Assembly (NCBI RefSeq): GCF_014483895.1
Contig: NZ_CP059987.1
Location: 1,178,001-1,242,000 of the forward strand
Length of the DNA: 64,000 nucleotides
Reading direction: 5' to 3'
From: Protaetiibacter sp. SSC-01
GTDB taxonomy: Bacteria; Actinomycetota; Actinomycetes; Actinomycetales; Microbacteriaceae
The notes beneath the pieces were generated by a model that saw nothing but the letters and a program-made list of their open reading frames with translations, was not told where the DNA came from and ran no database searches. Each line of letters begins with the position of its first letter. Positions within the stretch are counted from its first letter, which is position 1. A program made the translations under genes and the position numbers. Positions 17,553 to 27,067 of the stretch are shown one piece after another.

Positions 17553-18457
17553 GCGACTTCTCCGTTCGTGCGATCGGCGGTCTCGCCGGTGGTCGTGCGG
17601 ATGACGAGCTGCTGGAGCGAGACGGGCGCGAGCTCGAGCCCCGCCTCACGGGCCGCGGCCCGGCCGGCCTCGTCGAGGCCCGCGATGGTGGCGGTTGCGA
17701 GGCCGCCGAGGGCGCTGCGGTGCAGCACCTCGCGGCCCGAGGTGAAGGACTCGACGGCGCCGCGCGCCCCCACGACGTCGATCGCCGATCCGCGCAGGTC
17801 GTCGGCATCCGCGTCGATGATGATGCGGCCCTCGTCGATGACGACGACGTGCTCGAGCAGGTTCGAGACCTCGTCGATCAGGTGCGTCGAGAGCACCACG
17901 GTGCGGGGGTGCTCGGCGAAGTCGGCGAGCAGCGTGTCGTAGAACAGCTGGCGGGCGACGGCGTCGAGGCCGAGGTAGGGCTCGTCGAAGAACGTCAGCG
18001 GGGCGCGGCTCGCGAGGCCGACGATGACGCCGACCGCCGAGAGCTGTCCGCGGGAGAGCTTCTTGACCCGCCGGTTCACGGGGAGGCGGAAGCGCTCCAC
18101 GAGGTCGTCCGCGAAGTCCTCGTCCCACTCGGGGAAGAACCACGGGGCGCTGCGCAGCACGTGCTTGACGCGGAAGTCGTCGGGGTAGCGCTGGCTCTCC
18201 TTGATGAAGCACACGCGGTCGAGCACGCGGGCGTTCTCGACGGGGGACTCGCCGAAGACCTCGACCGTCCCCGCGTTCGCGAACTCCTGCCCCGTGAGCA
18301 GCTGCATGAGGGTCGTCTTGCCGGCGCCGTTGCGTCCGAGGAGGCCGTGGATGCGGTTCTCCTCGAGCGCGAAGCTCGCGTCGGCGACGGCGCGTACGGT
18401 GTTGGCACCGTGGCCGTAGGTCTTGCCGAGTCCTTCGACGCGGATCACCGTGCTCAT
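17549..18457 (-). CDS. ABC transporter ATPase of the YtrA-type operon
   Basis: A 302-residue ATPase. Walker A is GRNGAGKTT near residue 42, the signature is altered (LSRGQLSAVG instead of LSGGQ), Walker B is TFFDEPYLGLD and the H-loop STHLIDEV. The C-terminal 80 residues are a specificity extension. ATG 18457 overlaps the stop of the GntR gene, and its own stop overlaps the membrane protein gene, so the three are co-translated. In Firmicutes and actinobacteria, YtrA-linked ABC systems respond to cell-wall-active antibiotics; a similar role here is inference. Confidence 0.88.
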   Translation of the reverse strand: MSTVIRVEGLGKTYGHGANTVRAVADASFALEENRIHGLLGRNGAGKTTLMQLLTGQEFANAGTVEVFGESPVENARVLDRVCFIKESQRYPDDFRVKHVLRSAPWFFPEWDEDFADDLVERFRLPVNRRVKKLSRGQLSAVGVIVGLASRAPLTFFDEPYLGLDAVARQLFYDTLLADFAEHPRTVVLSTHLIDEVSNLLEHVVVIDEGRIIIDADADDLRGSAIDVVGARGAVESFTSGREVLHRSALGGLATATIAGLDEAGRAAAREAGLELAPVSLQQLVIRTTTGETADRTNGEVA

Positions 18458-18837
18458 CGTCCGTCCTCCCGGATCATGGTGGCGAGCTGGTCGGGCGTGA
18501 TCCCGAGCCGCTCGGCTTCGGTCAGCAGGGGAGCGAGGTACTGCTCCCGGAATCGATCGCGGCGCTGGGCCACGAGGCGGGCGCGCGCGCCCTCGGCGAC
18601 GAACATGCCGATGCCTCTCTTCTTGTAGAGGACCCCCTGGTCCACGAGCAGGTTGACGCCCTTCGCGGCCGTGGCCGGATTGATGCGCAGGAACGCGGCG
18701 AGCTCGTTGGTGGAGGGGACCTGGGTCTCTTCCGGGAGGCGGCCCGCGACGATGTCGTCCTCGAGCTGTTCCGCGATCTGCAGGAAGATCGGGCGGCTGT
18801 CGTCCACGTGCGGCTCCCAGTTGGTGGGTGGGTTCAT
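18454..18837 (-). CDS. GntR-family regulator, YtrA subfamily
   Basis: A 127-residue repressor with an N-terminal winged helix-turn-helix (PIFLQIAEQLEDDIVAGRLP through PSTNELAAFLRINPATAAKGV) and a short helical C-terminus instead of a large effector domain, which defines the YtrA type. It heads the ABC operon below it. A palindrome TTACT-N2-AGTAA touches its start codon and a TTGACA promoter lies just upstream, so it very likely represses its own operon. The first codon is ATG 18837; upstream in-frame sequence belongs to the opposite-strand amidase region. Confidence 0.92.
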   Translation of the reverse strand: MNPPTNWEPHVDDSRPIFLQIAEQLEDDIVAGRLPEETQVPSTNELAAFLRINPATAAKGVNLLVDQGVLYKKRGIGMFVAEGARARLVAQRRDRFREQYLAPLLTEAERLGITPDQLATMIREDGR

Positions 18838-18848
18838 TACTTGAGTAA
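18837..18848. promoter_or_regulatory. probable GntR operator TTACT-TG-AGTAA
   Basis: Inverted repeat with 5-bp arms and a 2-base centre. Its first base is the A of the regulator's start codon on the minus strand, and it sits immediately downstream of the predicted -10. Size and position fit autorepression by a YtrA-type dimer. Confidence 0.6.
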
Positions 18849-18849
18849 C

Positions 18850-18879
18850 TAACCAACCATCTGACGCGGCGGATGTCAA
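18850..18879 (-). promoter_or_regulatory. promoter of the GntR-ABC operon
   Basis: A consensus -35 TTGACA (plus coordinates 18874-18879) is followed after 17-18 bases by a weak -10 (TTGGTT or TGGTTA, 18850-18856). The expected start of transcription is within a few bases of ATG 18837, so the mRNA would be nearly leaderless. Confidence 0.5.
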
Positions 18880-18893
18880 GTCCGGCGTCGGCC

Positions 18894-18899
18894 TACGCT
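18894..18899 (+). promoter_or_regulatory. -10 element TACGCT for the amidase gene
   Basis: TACGCT ends seven bases before GTG 18907. The GGGAGG between them abuts the GTG, too near for normal ribosome-binding-site use, which favours leaderless initiation. Confidence 0.5.
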
Positions 18900-18906
18900 C
18901 GGGAGG

Positions 18907-20334
18907 GTGTTCGAACTCCACCACCTCACCGCCGTCGAGCAGCTGGACTGGCTGCGCCGCGGCGAGGTGACCGCGCGTGAGCTCGTCGAGCACTACCTCG
19001 CCCGCATAGCGCGGCTCGACCCCGAGCTCGGCGCGTTCGCGCTCGTGGATGCGGATGCCGCCCTCCGCCGGTCGGACGAGGTCGCGGCGCTCCCGCACGC
19101 GCTCGCCCTGTGGGGCCTCCCGCTCGCCGACAAGGCGCTCCTCGCGCGGGCCGGGCGCGAGACGACGTTCGGCTCGCGCGCCTTCGCGGGCTTCGTGCCC
19201 GAGGAGAGCGACGAGCTCGTGAGCGTGCTCGACGGTGCGGGCGCGGTGAGCCTCGGGGCGACCGCGTCTCCCGAGTTCGGCTTCCCGAGCTACACCGAAC
19301 CCCTCGCCGGGCGACCGGCGCGGAACCCCTACGACCTCGCGCTCGGCGCGGGCGGCTCGAGCGGCGGGGCCGCCGTCGCGGTCGCCGCGGGCCTGCTTCC
19401 CGTCGCGCCCGGCTCCGACGGCGGAGGATCGATCCGCATCCCCGCGGCTGCGACGGGGCTCGTGGGGCTCAAGCCGTCGCGCGGGCGCGTGCCCGCGGCA
19501 TCCGGGTTCTCGTCGCTTGCGGGGCTCGTGCAGGCGGGGCCGCTCGCGCGGACCGTCGCGGATGCGGGCCTGCTGCTCGACGCGCTCGCCGCGCCACCCG
19601 GCACACGGGCCTCGTGGGCCACCGTTCCCCCCAACGAGGGCGGCGACGGGCCGTTCCTCGCGGCCGCGACGCGCGGTGAGGGGCGGTTCCAGCTCGCGGT
19701 GACGTTCGACTCGCCGTGGGCGACCGCGTACGAGCTGACGATCGACCCCGGGGCGCGCGCGGCCGTCGAGCTCGCGCTCGCCGAGCTCGACGCGCTCGGC
19801 CACGGCGTCGAGGAGCTGCGCGTGCCCGACGAGCCGGGCTATGCATCCGCGTTCCGCGCGATCTGGCAGGCCGGGGCTGCGACCCTTCCGCTCGACGACG
19901 ACAGACTCGCGCTCGTCGAGCCGCTCACGCGCTGGCTCGTGGACCAGGGGCGCGCGCTCGGCGCGCGCGAGCTGGGGGAGGCCCTCGACTGGCTCGCGGG
20001 GTTCGAGCGCCGCACGATCGCGCGGTTCGCGCCCTACGACGCCGTCGTCACGCCCGCCCTCGCGCTCACGCCCCGGCCGGTGGGCTGGTACGACGCGGAC
20101 GACGGCGAGGAGAACTTCGCGCAGCAGGTGCGCTACACGCCGTTCACGAGCTTCGTGAACGTGTCGGGGCTGCCGGCGATCACGCTGCCGGTCTCCGTGA
20201 CCGACGACGGGCTGCCGATGGGCGTGCAGCTCGTGGGGCGTCCGGGTGGGGAGCGGACGCTGCTCGCGATCGGCGCGCAGCTCGAGCGGCGGCTCGGCTG
20301 GCAGCGCCGGCATCCGCCCGCCTGGAGCGCGTGA
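18907..20334 (+). CDS. amidase-signature family amidohydrolase
   Basis: A 475-residue amidase-signature enzyme with the Ser-cisSer-Lys triad: K76 (LADKALL), S151/S152 region ([10 protein letters not shown]) and nucleophile S175 ([12 protein letters not shown]). It hydrolyses a C-N amide bond in the cytoplasm. GatCAB-specific partners are absent, so it is a free amidase rather than the tRNA amidotransferase subunit. GTG 18907 is used. The promoter region is shared with the divergent GntR operon. Substrate unknown. Confidence 0.9.
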   Translation: MFELHHLTAVEQLDWLRRGEVTARELVEHYLARIARLDPELGAFALVDADAALRRSDEVAALPHALALWGLPLADKALLARAGRETTFGSRAFAGFVPEESDELVSVLDGAGAVSLGATASPEFGFPSYTEPLAGRPARNPYDLALGAGGSSGGAAVAVAAGLLPVAPGSDGGGSIRIPAAATGLVGLKPSRGRVPAASGFSSLAGLVQAGPLARTVADAGLLLDALAAPPGTRASWATVPPNEGGDGPFLAAATRGEGRFQLAVTFDSPWATAYELTIDPGARAAVELALAELDALGHGVEELRVPDEPGYASAFRAIWQAGAATLPLDDDRLALVEPLTRWLVDQGRALGARELGEALDWLAGFERRTIARFAPYDAVVTPALALTPRPVGWYDADDGEENFAQQVRYTPFTSFVNVSGLPAITLPVSVTDDGLPMGVQLVGRPGGERTLLAIGAQLERRLGWQRRHPPAWSA

Positions 20335-20364
20335 GGTGGAAGCCTCGGCGGACTTGCAGCCACG

Positions 20365-20383
20365 TTAGGTAAGGCTGACCTAT
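20365..20383. promoter_or_regulatory. DtxR/IdeR-type iron box
   Basis: The 19-mer TTAGGTAAGGCTGACCTAT matches 16 of 19 positions of the DtxR/IdeR consensus TTAGGTTAGGCTAACCTAA and is nearly palindromic. It overlaps the TATACT -10 element, so Fe(II)-loaded repressor should block the promoter of the SIP-domain gene. Confidence 0.88.
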
Positions 20384-20386
20384 ACT
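20381..20386 (+). promoter_or_regulatory. -10 element TATACT for the SIP-domain gene
   Basis: TATACT ends seven bases before ATG 20394 and eight after the centre of the iron box. It decides between two in-frame ATGs (20388, 20394) in favour of the second. Confidence 0.6.
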
Positions 20387-20393
20387 GATGGCG

Positions 20394-20750
20394 ATGCTCC
20401 TCTCCGACGTGCTCCCCGCCACCATCGCCTGGAACCCCAGCCAGGGCGACTCGGTGCTGCTCGGGGCCGTCGACGCCGACCTCGCGATCGTCGAGACCGT
20501 GCTCGCCACGCTCCCCGCGAAGGCCCGCGGCCAGGTGTTCGTGGAGGTCGCCGACGAGGCGGCCGTCCGCACCATCGCGGCCCCCGGTCGCGTGTGCGTC
20601 ACGTGGCTGCGCCGCGACCTCGGCCAGAGCCTGCGCTCGGCCCTCGACGCGTGGCTCTCGGAAATGCTCCCCGTCGAGGCTGAGCGCGAGCACCAGGTGT
20701 ACGCGTGGATCTCGGGCGACCGGGCCGCCCACTCGCTCACCTCGTACTGA
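20394..20750 (+). CDS. stand-alone SIP (siderophore-interacting protein) domain
   Basis: A 118-residue protein resembling the C-terminal NAD(P)H-binding domain of ViuB/SIP siderophore reductases (GAVDADLAIVETVLATLPAKARGQVFVEV), without the N-terminal FAD-binding domain. Full-length relatives reduce ferric siderophores in the cytoplasm; this one may supply the cofactor half to a partner coded elsewhere. The iron box over its promoter supports a role in iron acquisition under starvation. ATG 20394 is chosen from the -10 spacing; ATG 20388 would add two residues. Confidence 0.75.
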   Translation: MLLSDVLPATIAWNPSQGDSVLLGAVDADLAIVETVLATLPAKARGQVFVEVADEAAVRTIAAPGRVCVTWLRRDLGQSLRSALDAWLSEMLPVEAEREHQVYAWISGDRAAHSLTSY

Positions 20751-20771
20751 GCCGAACCGAGGACGGCCGCG

Positions 20772-21425
20772 TCATCCGTCGGATTCGACGTGGCTGTCGA
20801 GTGCGGGGCCGGGGCGCAGCACGCCGTTGACGATCGCGGTGATCGCGAACTCGCTCGCCTCGCCGAGATCGATCGAATCGGGATCGAGCAGCCACTGGAG
20901 CTGCAGCCCGTCCATGACCGCGAGGATCGAGGCGCTCGCCGTTGCGATCGTCGAGCGATCGGTGATGCCCTCGTGAGCGCACAATTCCTCGAACGCCGCT
21001 CGTACTTCGCCGCGAAGGGTGCGGAACCGATTCTGGAAGTACTCGCGTGCGGGGTGGTCGTCGGTCACCGACTCGGATGAGAGCACGGCGTAGACCTGCA
21101 CGATGCCGGGACGGAGAGCATTCGCGTACGCCGTGCGCACGAGGTGACGGAAGAGCTCCGGTCCGCCCGGGATGTGCTGGTCGACGAGCTCCGCCACGTC
21201 CGACTCGTCGCGATAGGTGAGCACTTCGAGCAGCAGCTTCTGTTTCGAGCCGAAGTGATGGAGCACGCCCGCGTGCGTCATGCCGACCTGCTCCGCGATA
21301 TCCGCGAGGGTGCCGTTGGTCGACCCCTTCGCACCGAACGTCTCGATCGCGGCCTGCAGGATCTCGGTGCGCTTGCGTGCTGTCTCGGGTCGGCTCCGCG
21401 TCGCGCCGGTGCTGCTTCGCGTCAA
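20772..21425 (-). CDS. TetR-family repressor of the ABC/GH3 operon
   Basis: A 217-residue TetR regulator. The HTH is at about 18-63 (ILQAAIETFGAKG, then DIAEQVGMTHAGVLHHFGSK) and a C-terminal ligand domain follows. It starts at TTG 21425, preceded by GAGGAGG at good spacing. It is divergent from the importer operon, and a perfect 8-bp inverted repeat in the shared 113-base region is the probable operator. I infer that it is released by an imported glycoside or its product. Confidence 0.88.
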   Translation of the reverse strand: MTRSSTGATRSRPETARKRTEILQAAIETFGAKGSTNGTLADIAEQVGMTHAGVLHHFGSKQKLLLEVLTYRDESDVAELVDQHIPGGPELFRHLVRTAYANALRPGIVQVYAVLSSESVTDDHPAREYFQNRFRTLRGEVRAAFEELCAHEGITDRSTIATASASILAVMDGLQLQWLLDPDSIDLGEASEFAITAIVNGVLRPGPALDSHVESDG

Positions 21426-21449
21426 CGGAACCCTCCTCGCACGCCGGTC

Positions 21450-21478
21450 TTGCCACCGGACTTTCCGGTCTGTAACCT
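21450..21478 (+). promoter_or_regulatory. promoter of the importer operon
   Basis: TTGCCA, a 17-base spacer and TAACCT give a near-standard sigma-70-type promoter. The TetR operator begins 12 bases after the -10, so a bound repressor would block initiation or clearance. Confidence 0.5.
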
Positions 21479-21490
21479 TAGCGCGTCAGT

Positions 21491-21512
21491 TTACTTACTA
21501 AGTGGTAAGTAA
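21491..21512. promoter_or_regulatory. TetR operator, TTACTTAC-N6-GTAAGTAA
   Basis: Perfect inverted repeat with 8-bp arms and a 6-base centre (TAAGTG), between the divergent tetR and substrate-binding-protein genes. It is much more AT-rich than its surroundings, as true operators in high-GC genomes often are. Confidence 0.75.
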
Positions 21513-21538
21513 GGTGCAACCCCGCCCAAGGAGAAGCA

Positions 21539-23197
21539 ATGAAGCTCAGAAAGTCCTTGATCGCCGTCGGTGCGATCCTCACCCTCGGTGCCACAGCCCT
21601 CGCCGGATGCTCCGCAAGTACGGACTCGGGATCGGCGGGCGGCGCAGCCCTCACGATCGCCAAGCCCGACGGCGCGATCACCACCGAGTCGCACAACCCG
21701 TTCCTCGGTGACTCGTCGGCGTCGAAGTACGGCTACGCGAAGGTCATCTTCGAGCCCCTCGCGCTCGTCAACCCGACTGGCGACCTCGGCACGACGCCGT
21801 GGCTCGCCGAGTCCGTCGAATGGAACGACGACTACACCCAGCTGACGGTCGTGCCGCGCAGCGGCGTGAAGTGGAGCGACGGCGAGGACTTCACCGCCGA
21901 CGACATCGTCTTCACCTTCGACATGCTGAAGACCGGCAAGCTGACCGACGGCGGCGCGCTCAAGGTCGCCGACGTGACGACCGACGGCGACAGCGTCGTC
22001 ATCAGCTTCGACGGCTCGAAGTACACGGCGCAGTCGCGCGTGCTGCACACCGCGATCGTGCCGGAGCACATCTGGGCGGACATCGACGACCCCAACGCCG
22101 ACCCTCTCACCGGCGAGGGGATGGCCGTCGGCACGGGTCCGTACGTGCTCGACAGCTGGACGACCGAGTCTGTCACCCTCACGGCCAACCCCGACTACTG
22201 GGGCGGCGACCTCGCCGTGCCGGAGCTGCACTACGTCTCCTACGGCGACAACGCCGCCCTCACGACGGCTCTGTCCTCGGGCGAGGCCGACTGGGCGCAG
22301 GCGTTCATCCCGCAGATCGAAAGCAGCTACCTCGCCGCCGACGAGGACAACCAGTTCCTGGCCTCCCCGACCCTCGGTTCCGGGACGCTCTTCCTGAACC
22401 TGCAGGCCAAGCCGTTCGACAACGTCGCGCTGCGCCAGGCGCTCGCCTGGACGATCGACCGCGACGCGTACGTCGACATCGCCCGCGAGGGCGCCAGCAC
22501 GCCGATCTGGAGCAAGACCGGCCTGAGCGAGCTCCTCGACGACGAGATCCTTCCGGAGTACAAGGACGACACGTACTCGGTGGACGTCGACAAGGCCAAG
22601 CAGATCCTCACCGACGCGGGCTACTCGTGGGCCGACGGCAAGCTCATCGACCCCGACGGCGAGGCCGTCAGCTTCTCGATCTCCGTGCCCGCCGGTTGGA
22701 GCGACTGGAACACCGAGCAGGCGCTCATCGCCGAGGAGCTCAAGGAGGGTCTCGGCATCGAGGTCAAGATCGACCAGCCCGACTGGGGCGGCTGGGACGC
22801 CGCGCGCCAGGAGGGCACCTTCCAGGCGATCATCCACTGGCTCGAGGACACCGGCAACGCGTACGGCCTCTACACCTCGACGATGGACCCCAAGTGGATC
22901 GTCGACGGGAAGGCGCAGTTCGACTTCGGTCGCTTCGACGACCCGAAGGTGACGGCGGCACTGAACGAGTACGCCAACGCGTCGGACGACGCGAGCCGTC
23001 AGGCTGCGCTCGCCGTCGTGCAGAAGGCGTTCGTGGACAACGTGCCCGCCATCCCGCTGGGGTCGCACCCGCTGCTCGGCGAGTTCAACACCCGCAACTA
23101 CGTCGGGTGGCCGTCGGAGGACGACCTCTACGCGTCCGCCGACCCGACGCAGCCGGGCATCGTCCAGATCCTCACCAAGCTCAAGCCCGCCGAATGA
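21539..23197 (+). CDS. ABC importer substrate-binding lipoprotein (SBP_bac_5 type)
   Basis: A 552-residue extracellular solute-binding lipoprotein of the DppA/OppA class. The signal peptide ends in lipobox LAGC with lipid-modified C24, and a Ser/Gly linker follows. The mature domain shows the family's early WNDDYTQLTVVPRSGVKWSDG segment and a C-terminal region with EDDLYASADPTQPG. The operon also holds two ATPases, two permeases and a GH3 glycosidase and no peptidase, so the ligand is more likely an oligosaccharide or glycoside than a peptide; this class has known beta-glucan oligosaccharide members. AAGGAGAA precedes ATG 21539. Confidence 0.92.
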   Translation: MKLRKSLIAVGAILTLGATALAGCSASTDSGSAGGAALTIAKPDGAITTESHNPFLGDSSASKYGYAKVIFEPLALVNPTGDLGTTPWLAESVEWNDDYTQLTVVPRSGVKWSDGEDFTADDIVFTFDMLKTGKLTDGGALKVADVTTDGDSVVISFDGSKYTAQSRVLHTAIVPEHIWADIDDPNADPLTGEGMAVGTGPYVLDSWTTESVTLTANPDYWGGDLAVPELHYVSYGDNAALTTALSSGEADWAQAFIPQIESSYLAADEDNQFLASPTLGSGTLFLNLQAKPFDNVALRQALAWTIDRDAYVDIAREGASTPIWSKTGLSELLDDEILPEYKDDTYSVDVDKAKQILTDAGYSWADGKLIDPDGEAVSFSISVPAGWSDWNTEQALIAEELKEGLGIEVKIDQPDWGGWDAARQEGTFQAIIHWLEDTGNAYGLYTSTMDPKWIVDGKAQFDFGRFDDPKVTAALNEYANASDDASRQAALAVVQKAFVDNVPAIPLGSHPLLGEFNTRNYVGWPSEDDLYASADPTQPGIVQILTKLKPAE

Positions 23198-23203
23198 GGA
23201 TGT

Positions 23204-23242
23204 CGCACGGGGCGGCCGCTGTGCGTGCAGCCGCCCCGTGCG
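23204..23242. terminator. 13-bp hairpin after the binding-protein gene
   Basis: Arms CGCACGGGGCGGC (23204-23216) and the exact complement (23230-23242) flank a 13-base loop, starting 7 bases after the stop. Hairpins here commonly protect or truncate the message so that the binding protein is made in excess over the membrane subunits. Confidence 0.6.
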
Positions 23243-23268
23243 CACGAGAGACGAAAGCAACACCGACG

Positions 23269-24089
<821 letters not shown>

Positions 24090-24093
<4 letters not shown>

Positions 24094-24899
24094 CCGTGCT
24101 CGAGTTCGACCACGTCACCAAGATCTACAACGTGCGTGGCGCCGGCCAGATGAAGGCGCTCGACGACGTGAGCTTCACCCTCGAGTCGGGCCGCACGCTC
24201 GGCCTCGTCGGGCAGTCCGGCAGCGGCAAGTCGACGATCGCGAAGATCCTCACGCAGCTCGAGACGCCGACGACAGGACGGGTGCTGCTCGACGGCGCGC
24301 CGATCCCGCGCCGCGGCAAGGCGCTGCGCCGCTATCGGCAGCAGCTGCGGATGGTCTTCCAGGATCCCTTCGCGTCCCTGAACCCGTACCACTCGATCCG
24401 CTACCACCTGGAGCGTCCGCTGCGGCTCGACGCCGTCGTGCCGCGCGATCAGGTCGAGACCGAGGTGCGTCGCCTGCTGGAGCGCGTGCGCCTCGACGCG
24501 GATGCCGTGATCGAGCGCCGCCCGCACGAGCTGTCCGGCGGCCAGCGACAGCGAGTCGCGATCGCCCGGGCGCTGGCGTCGCGCCCCCGGCTGCTCGTGG
24601 CCGATGAGCCGGTGTCGATGCTCGACGTGTCGATCCGACTCGGCGTGCTGCGCCTGCTCGCCGAGCTGCAGCGCGAGGAGGGGCTCGGGGTGCTCTACAT
24701 CACCCACGACCTGGCCACGGCGCGCCACTTCAGCGACGACATCATGGTGCTCAACCAGGGCAGGGTCGTCGAGCACGGCCCGGCCGACGACGTGATCCTC
24801 AATCCGCAGGACCCCTACACGCGGGAGCTGCGCGCGGCGTCCCCGGACCCCGAGAGGCACTTCGCCGCCACGGGCCGCATCGAAGGAGGCAGCCGATGA
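24090..24899 (+). CDS. ABC importer ATPase 2 (DppF/OppF type)
   Basis: A 269-residue second ATPase: Walker A GQSGSGKST, Q-loop MVFQDPFASLNPYHSIRYHL, signature ELSGGQRQRVAIA, Walker B LLVADEPVSMLDVS and H-loop YITHDLATA. It forms the heterodimeric motor with ATPase 1. ATG 24090 overlaps that gene's stop in ATGA, and its own stop overlaps the first permease. Confidence 0.93.
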
Positions 24900-25975
24900 C
24901 CGCGGTCCAGCCCACGCTCGCCGAGACCGGGCCCGACGCGCTCGAGGTCGGCACGACCGCGACGAACACCACGAAGGGGCGCGGCCGCATCCCGTGGCGC
25001 TTCCTCGGGGGCCGCGCCGCGTTCTACCTCTTCACCTTGTGGGCGGCGATCACGATCAACTTCTTCCTGCCGCGCCTCATGAAGGGTGACGCGGTCGACC
25101 AGTTCCTCGCCCGCAACCGCAACGTGAGCCCCGAGGCGGCGGAGGCGCTCCGCGCGCTCCTCGGTCTCGATACCGACAAGTCGCTCGTCGAGCAGTACAT
25201 CGACTACTGGGCGCATCTGGTGCGGGGCGACCTCGGGGTCTCGCTCCTGCACGGGCTGCGCCCCGTGACCGAGGTGGTCGGCCAGGCCCTCCCGTGGACG
25301 GTCGGCCTCGTCGGCTTCGCGACGATCGTCGCGTTCACGATCGGCACCGTGGGCGGCGCGATCATCGGCTGGCGCCGCGGCAGCAGGCTCGACGTCTTCA
25401 TCCCGATCACGACGTTCCTCAACACCATCCCGTACTTCTGGCTCGGGATGCTCGCGATCGCCGCGTTCTCCGTCAACCTGCGGTGGTTCCCCATCGGCAA
25501 GGCCTACGGGGTCGGCGTGCGGCCGGAGTGGTCCTTCGAGTTCATCGGGCAGGTCGTGCACCACGGCACGCTCCCGGTGCTGACGATCGTCGTCGCATCC
25601 CTCGGCGGATGGATGCTCGGTATGCGCAACATGATGCTCACGGTGCTCGACGAGGACTACATCACCGTCGCGCAGGCGAAGGGCATGCCGAACCGCCGTG
25701 TGCTGTGGGGGTATGCCGCACGCAACGCCGTGCTGCCGCAGATCCAGAGCTTCGCGCTCTCGCTCGGATTCGTCGTCGGCGGGACCATCGTGATGGAGAT
25801 GGTGTTCAGCTATCCCGGCATCGGAAAGCTGCTGCTCGACGCCACGAATGCGAAGGACTACGCGCTCATGCAGGGCGTGTTCCTCGTCATCACGCTCTCC
25901 GTGCTCATCGCCAACGTGCTCGCCGACATCGCCTACGCGTTCCTCGACCCGCGCACCCGTCAGACCGAGGCCTGA
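24896..25975 (+). CDS. ABC importer permease 1 (DppB/OppB type)
   Basis: A 359-residue inner-membrane subunit with six main hydrophobic segments. A polar 37-residue N-terminus precedes the first helix (FYLFTLWAAITINFFLPRL). The large periplasmic loop and the EAA-like coupling loop DEDYITVAQAKGMPNRRVLWGYAARNAVLP match the family. Overlaps ATPase 2 by ATGA and is 3 bases from permease 2. Confidence 0.93.
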   Translation: MTAVQPTLAETGPDALEVGTTATNTTKGRGRIPWRFLGGRAAFYLFTLWAAITINFFLPRLMKGDAVDQFLARNRNVSPEAAEALRALLGLDTDKSLVEQYIDYWAHLVRGDLGVSLLHGLRPVTEVVGQALPWTVGLVGFATIVAFTIGTVGGAIIGWRRGSRLDVFIPITTFLNTIPYFWLGMLAIAAFSVNLRWFPIGKAYGVGVRPEWSFEFIGQVVHHGTLPVLTIVVASLGGWMLGMRNMMLTVLDEDYITVAQAKGMPNRRVLWGYAARNAVLPQIQSFALSLGFVVGGTIVMEMVFSYPGIGKLLLDATNAKDYALMQGVFLVITLSVLIANVLADIAYAFLDPRTRQTEA

Positions 25976-25978
25976 ACC

Positions 25979-27067
25979 ATGACCGACAAGAGATCCGAGG
26001 GGCGTCGCGCGGCCAACGCGCCCGAGACCTTCCTGCTGCGCACCGTGACCTCCCGCAGCGGCGAGCGCGACACGGGCTGGTGGGCGCGTCTCGGTTCCGC
26101 GTTCGCCATGTTCCGCAACGGCAAGTCGGTCACGGGACTCGCCATCCTCGCGTTCTTCGTGCTCGTCGCGATCTTCGCCGACGTGCTCGCCCCGTACTCG
26201 CCGACGAAGATCGACCCGACCCAGCGCCTCCGTCCGCCGTCGCCCGAGCACTGGCTCGGCACGACCCACATCGGCGAGGACGTGCTGAGCCAGGTGATCC
26301 ACGGCACCCGCGGCGTCATCGTGGTCGGCTTCCTCGCGGCGGCGATCGCGACGGTCATCGCGATCACGGTCGGCGTCATCGCCGGCTACCTCTCGGGCTG
26401 GAAGAGCGAGGCCCTCTCGGCCCTCACCAACGTCTTCCTCGTCATCCCGGGCATCCCGCTCATCATCGTCGTTGCGTCGATCTTCGAGGACCCGCCCCTG
26501 TGGGCGATCGCGACCGTGCTCGGACTCATCGGCTGGGCCTGGGGCGCGCGCGTGCTGCGTGCCCAGACGATGTCGCTGCGCAATCGGGACTTCGTGCTCG
26601 CGGCGCGCGCGAACGGCGAGCCGCTGCGGCGCATCATCCTCGTCGAGATGCTGCCGAACCTGCTCGCGCTCATCGCCGCGAGCTTCGTGGGCACCGTGAC
26701 CGCGGCGATCCTCGGGCTCACGACGCTCGCCTACATCGGCGTCATCCCGGTGACGGCCTACAACTGGGGCACGATCCTCAACTGGGCCTCGGCGCAGGGC
26801 GCGTTCCAGCAGAATCAGTGGTGGTGGTACCTGCCGCCGGGTCTCTGCATCGCCCTCATCGGCGTCGCGCTGTCGCTCATCAACTTCGGCATCGACGAGT
26901 ACGTCAACCCCCGCCTGCGCTCGGCGGGGGAGCGCGCTCGCGCCATGCGGACGAAGGGGCTCGACGTCAACGACGCCGTGACCGCCGTCCGCACCGACCT
27001 CTCCATCCCCACCGACGACCCCGAGCCCACCGACACCGCGGCGACCCGCGAGAAGGCCACCGCATGA
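25979..27067 (+). CDS. ABC importer permease 2 (DppC/OppC type)
   Basis: A 362-residue inner-membrane subunit. The N-terminal TM segment (GLAILAFFVLVAIFADVLAPYSP) is followed by the OppC signature HWLGTTHIGEDVLSQVIHGTRGVIVVG (here split over the DPTQRL loop). The EAA loop is NRDFVLAARANGEPLRRIILVEMLPNLL. The C-terminal 45 residues are charged and probably disordered. Its stop overlaps the GH3 gene. Confidence 0.92.
   Translation: MTDKRSEGRRAANAPETFLLRTVTSRSGERDTGWWARLGSAFAMFRNGKSVTGLAILAFFVLVAIFADVLAPYSPTKIDPTQRLRPPSPEHWLGTTHIGEDVLSQVIHGTRGVIVVGFLAAAIATVIAITVGVIAGYLSGWKSEALSALTNVFLVIPGIPLIIVVASIFEDPPLWAIATVLGLIGWAWGARVLRAQTMSLRNRDFVLAARANGEPLRRIILVEMLPNLLALIAASFVGTVTAAILGLTTLAYIGVIPVTAYNWGTILNWASAQGAFQQNQWWWYLPPGLCIALIGVALSLINFGIDEYVNPRLRSAGERARAMRTKGLDVNDAVTAVRTDLSIPTDDPEPTDTAATREKATA

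Noticed and set aside
20388-20393. ATG 20388 as start of the SIP-domain gene
   Set aside because: It would fall upstream of the transcription start predicted from TATACT; ATG 20394 fits better.
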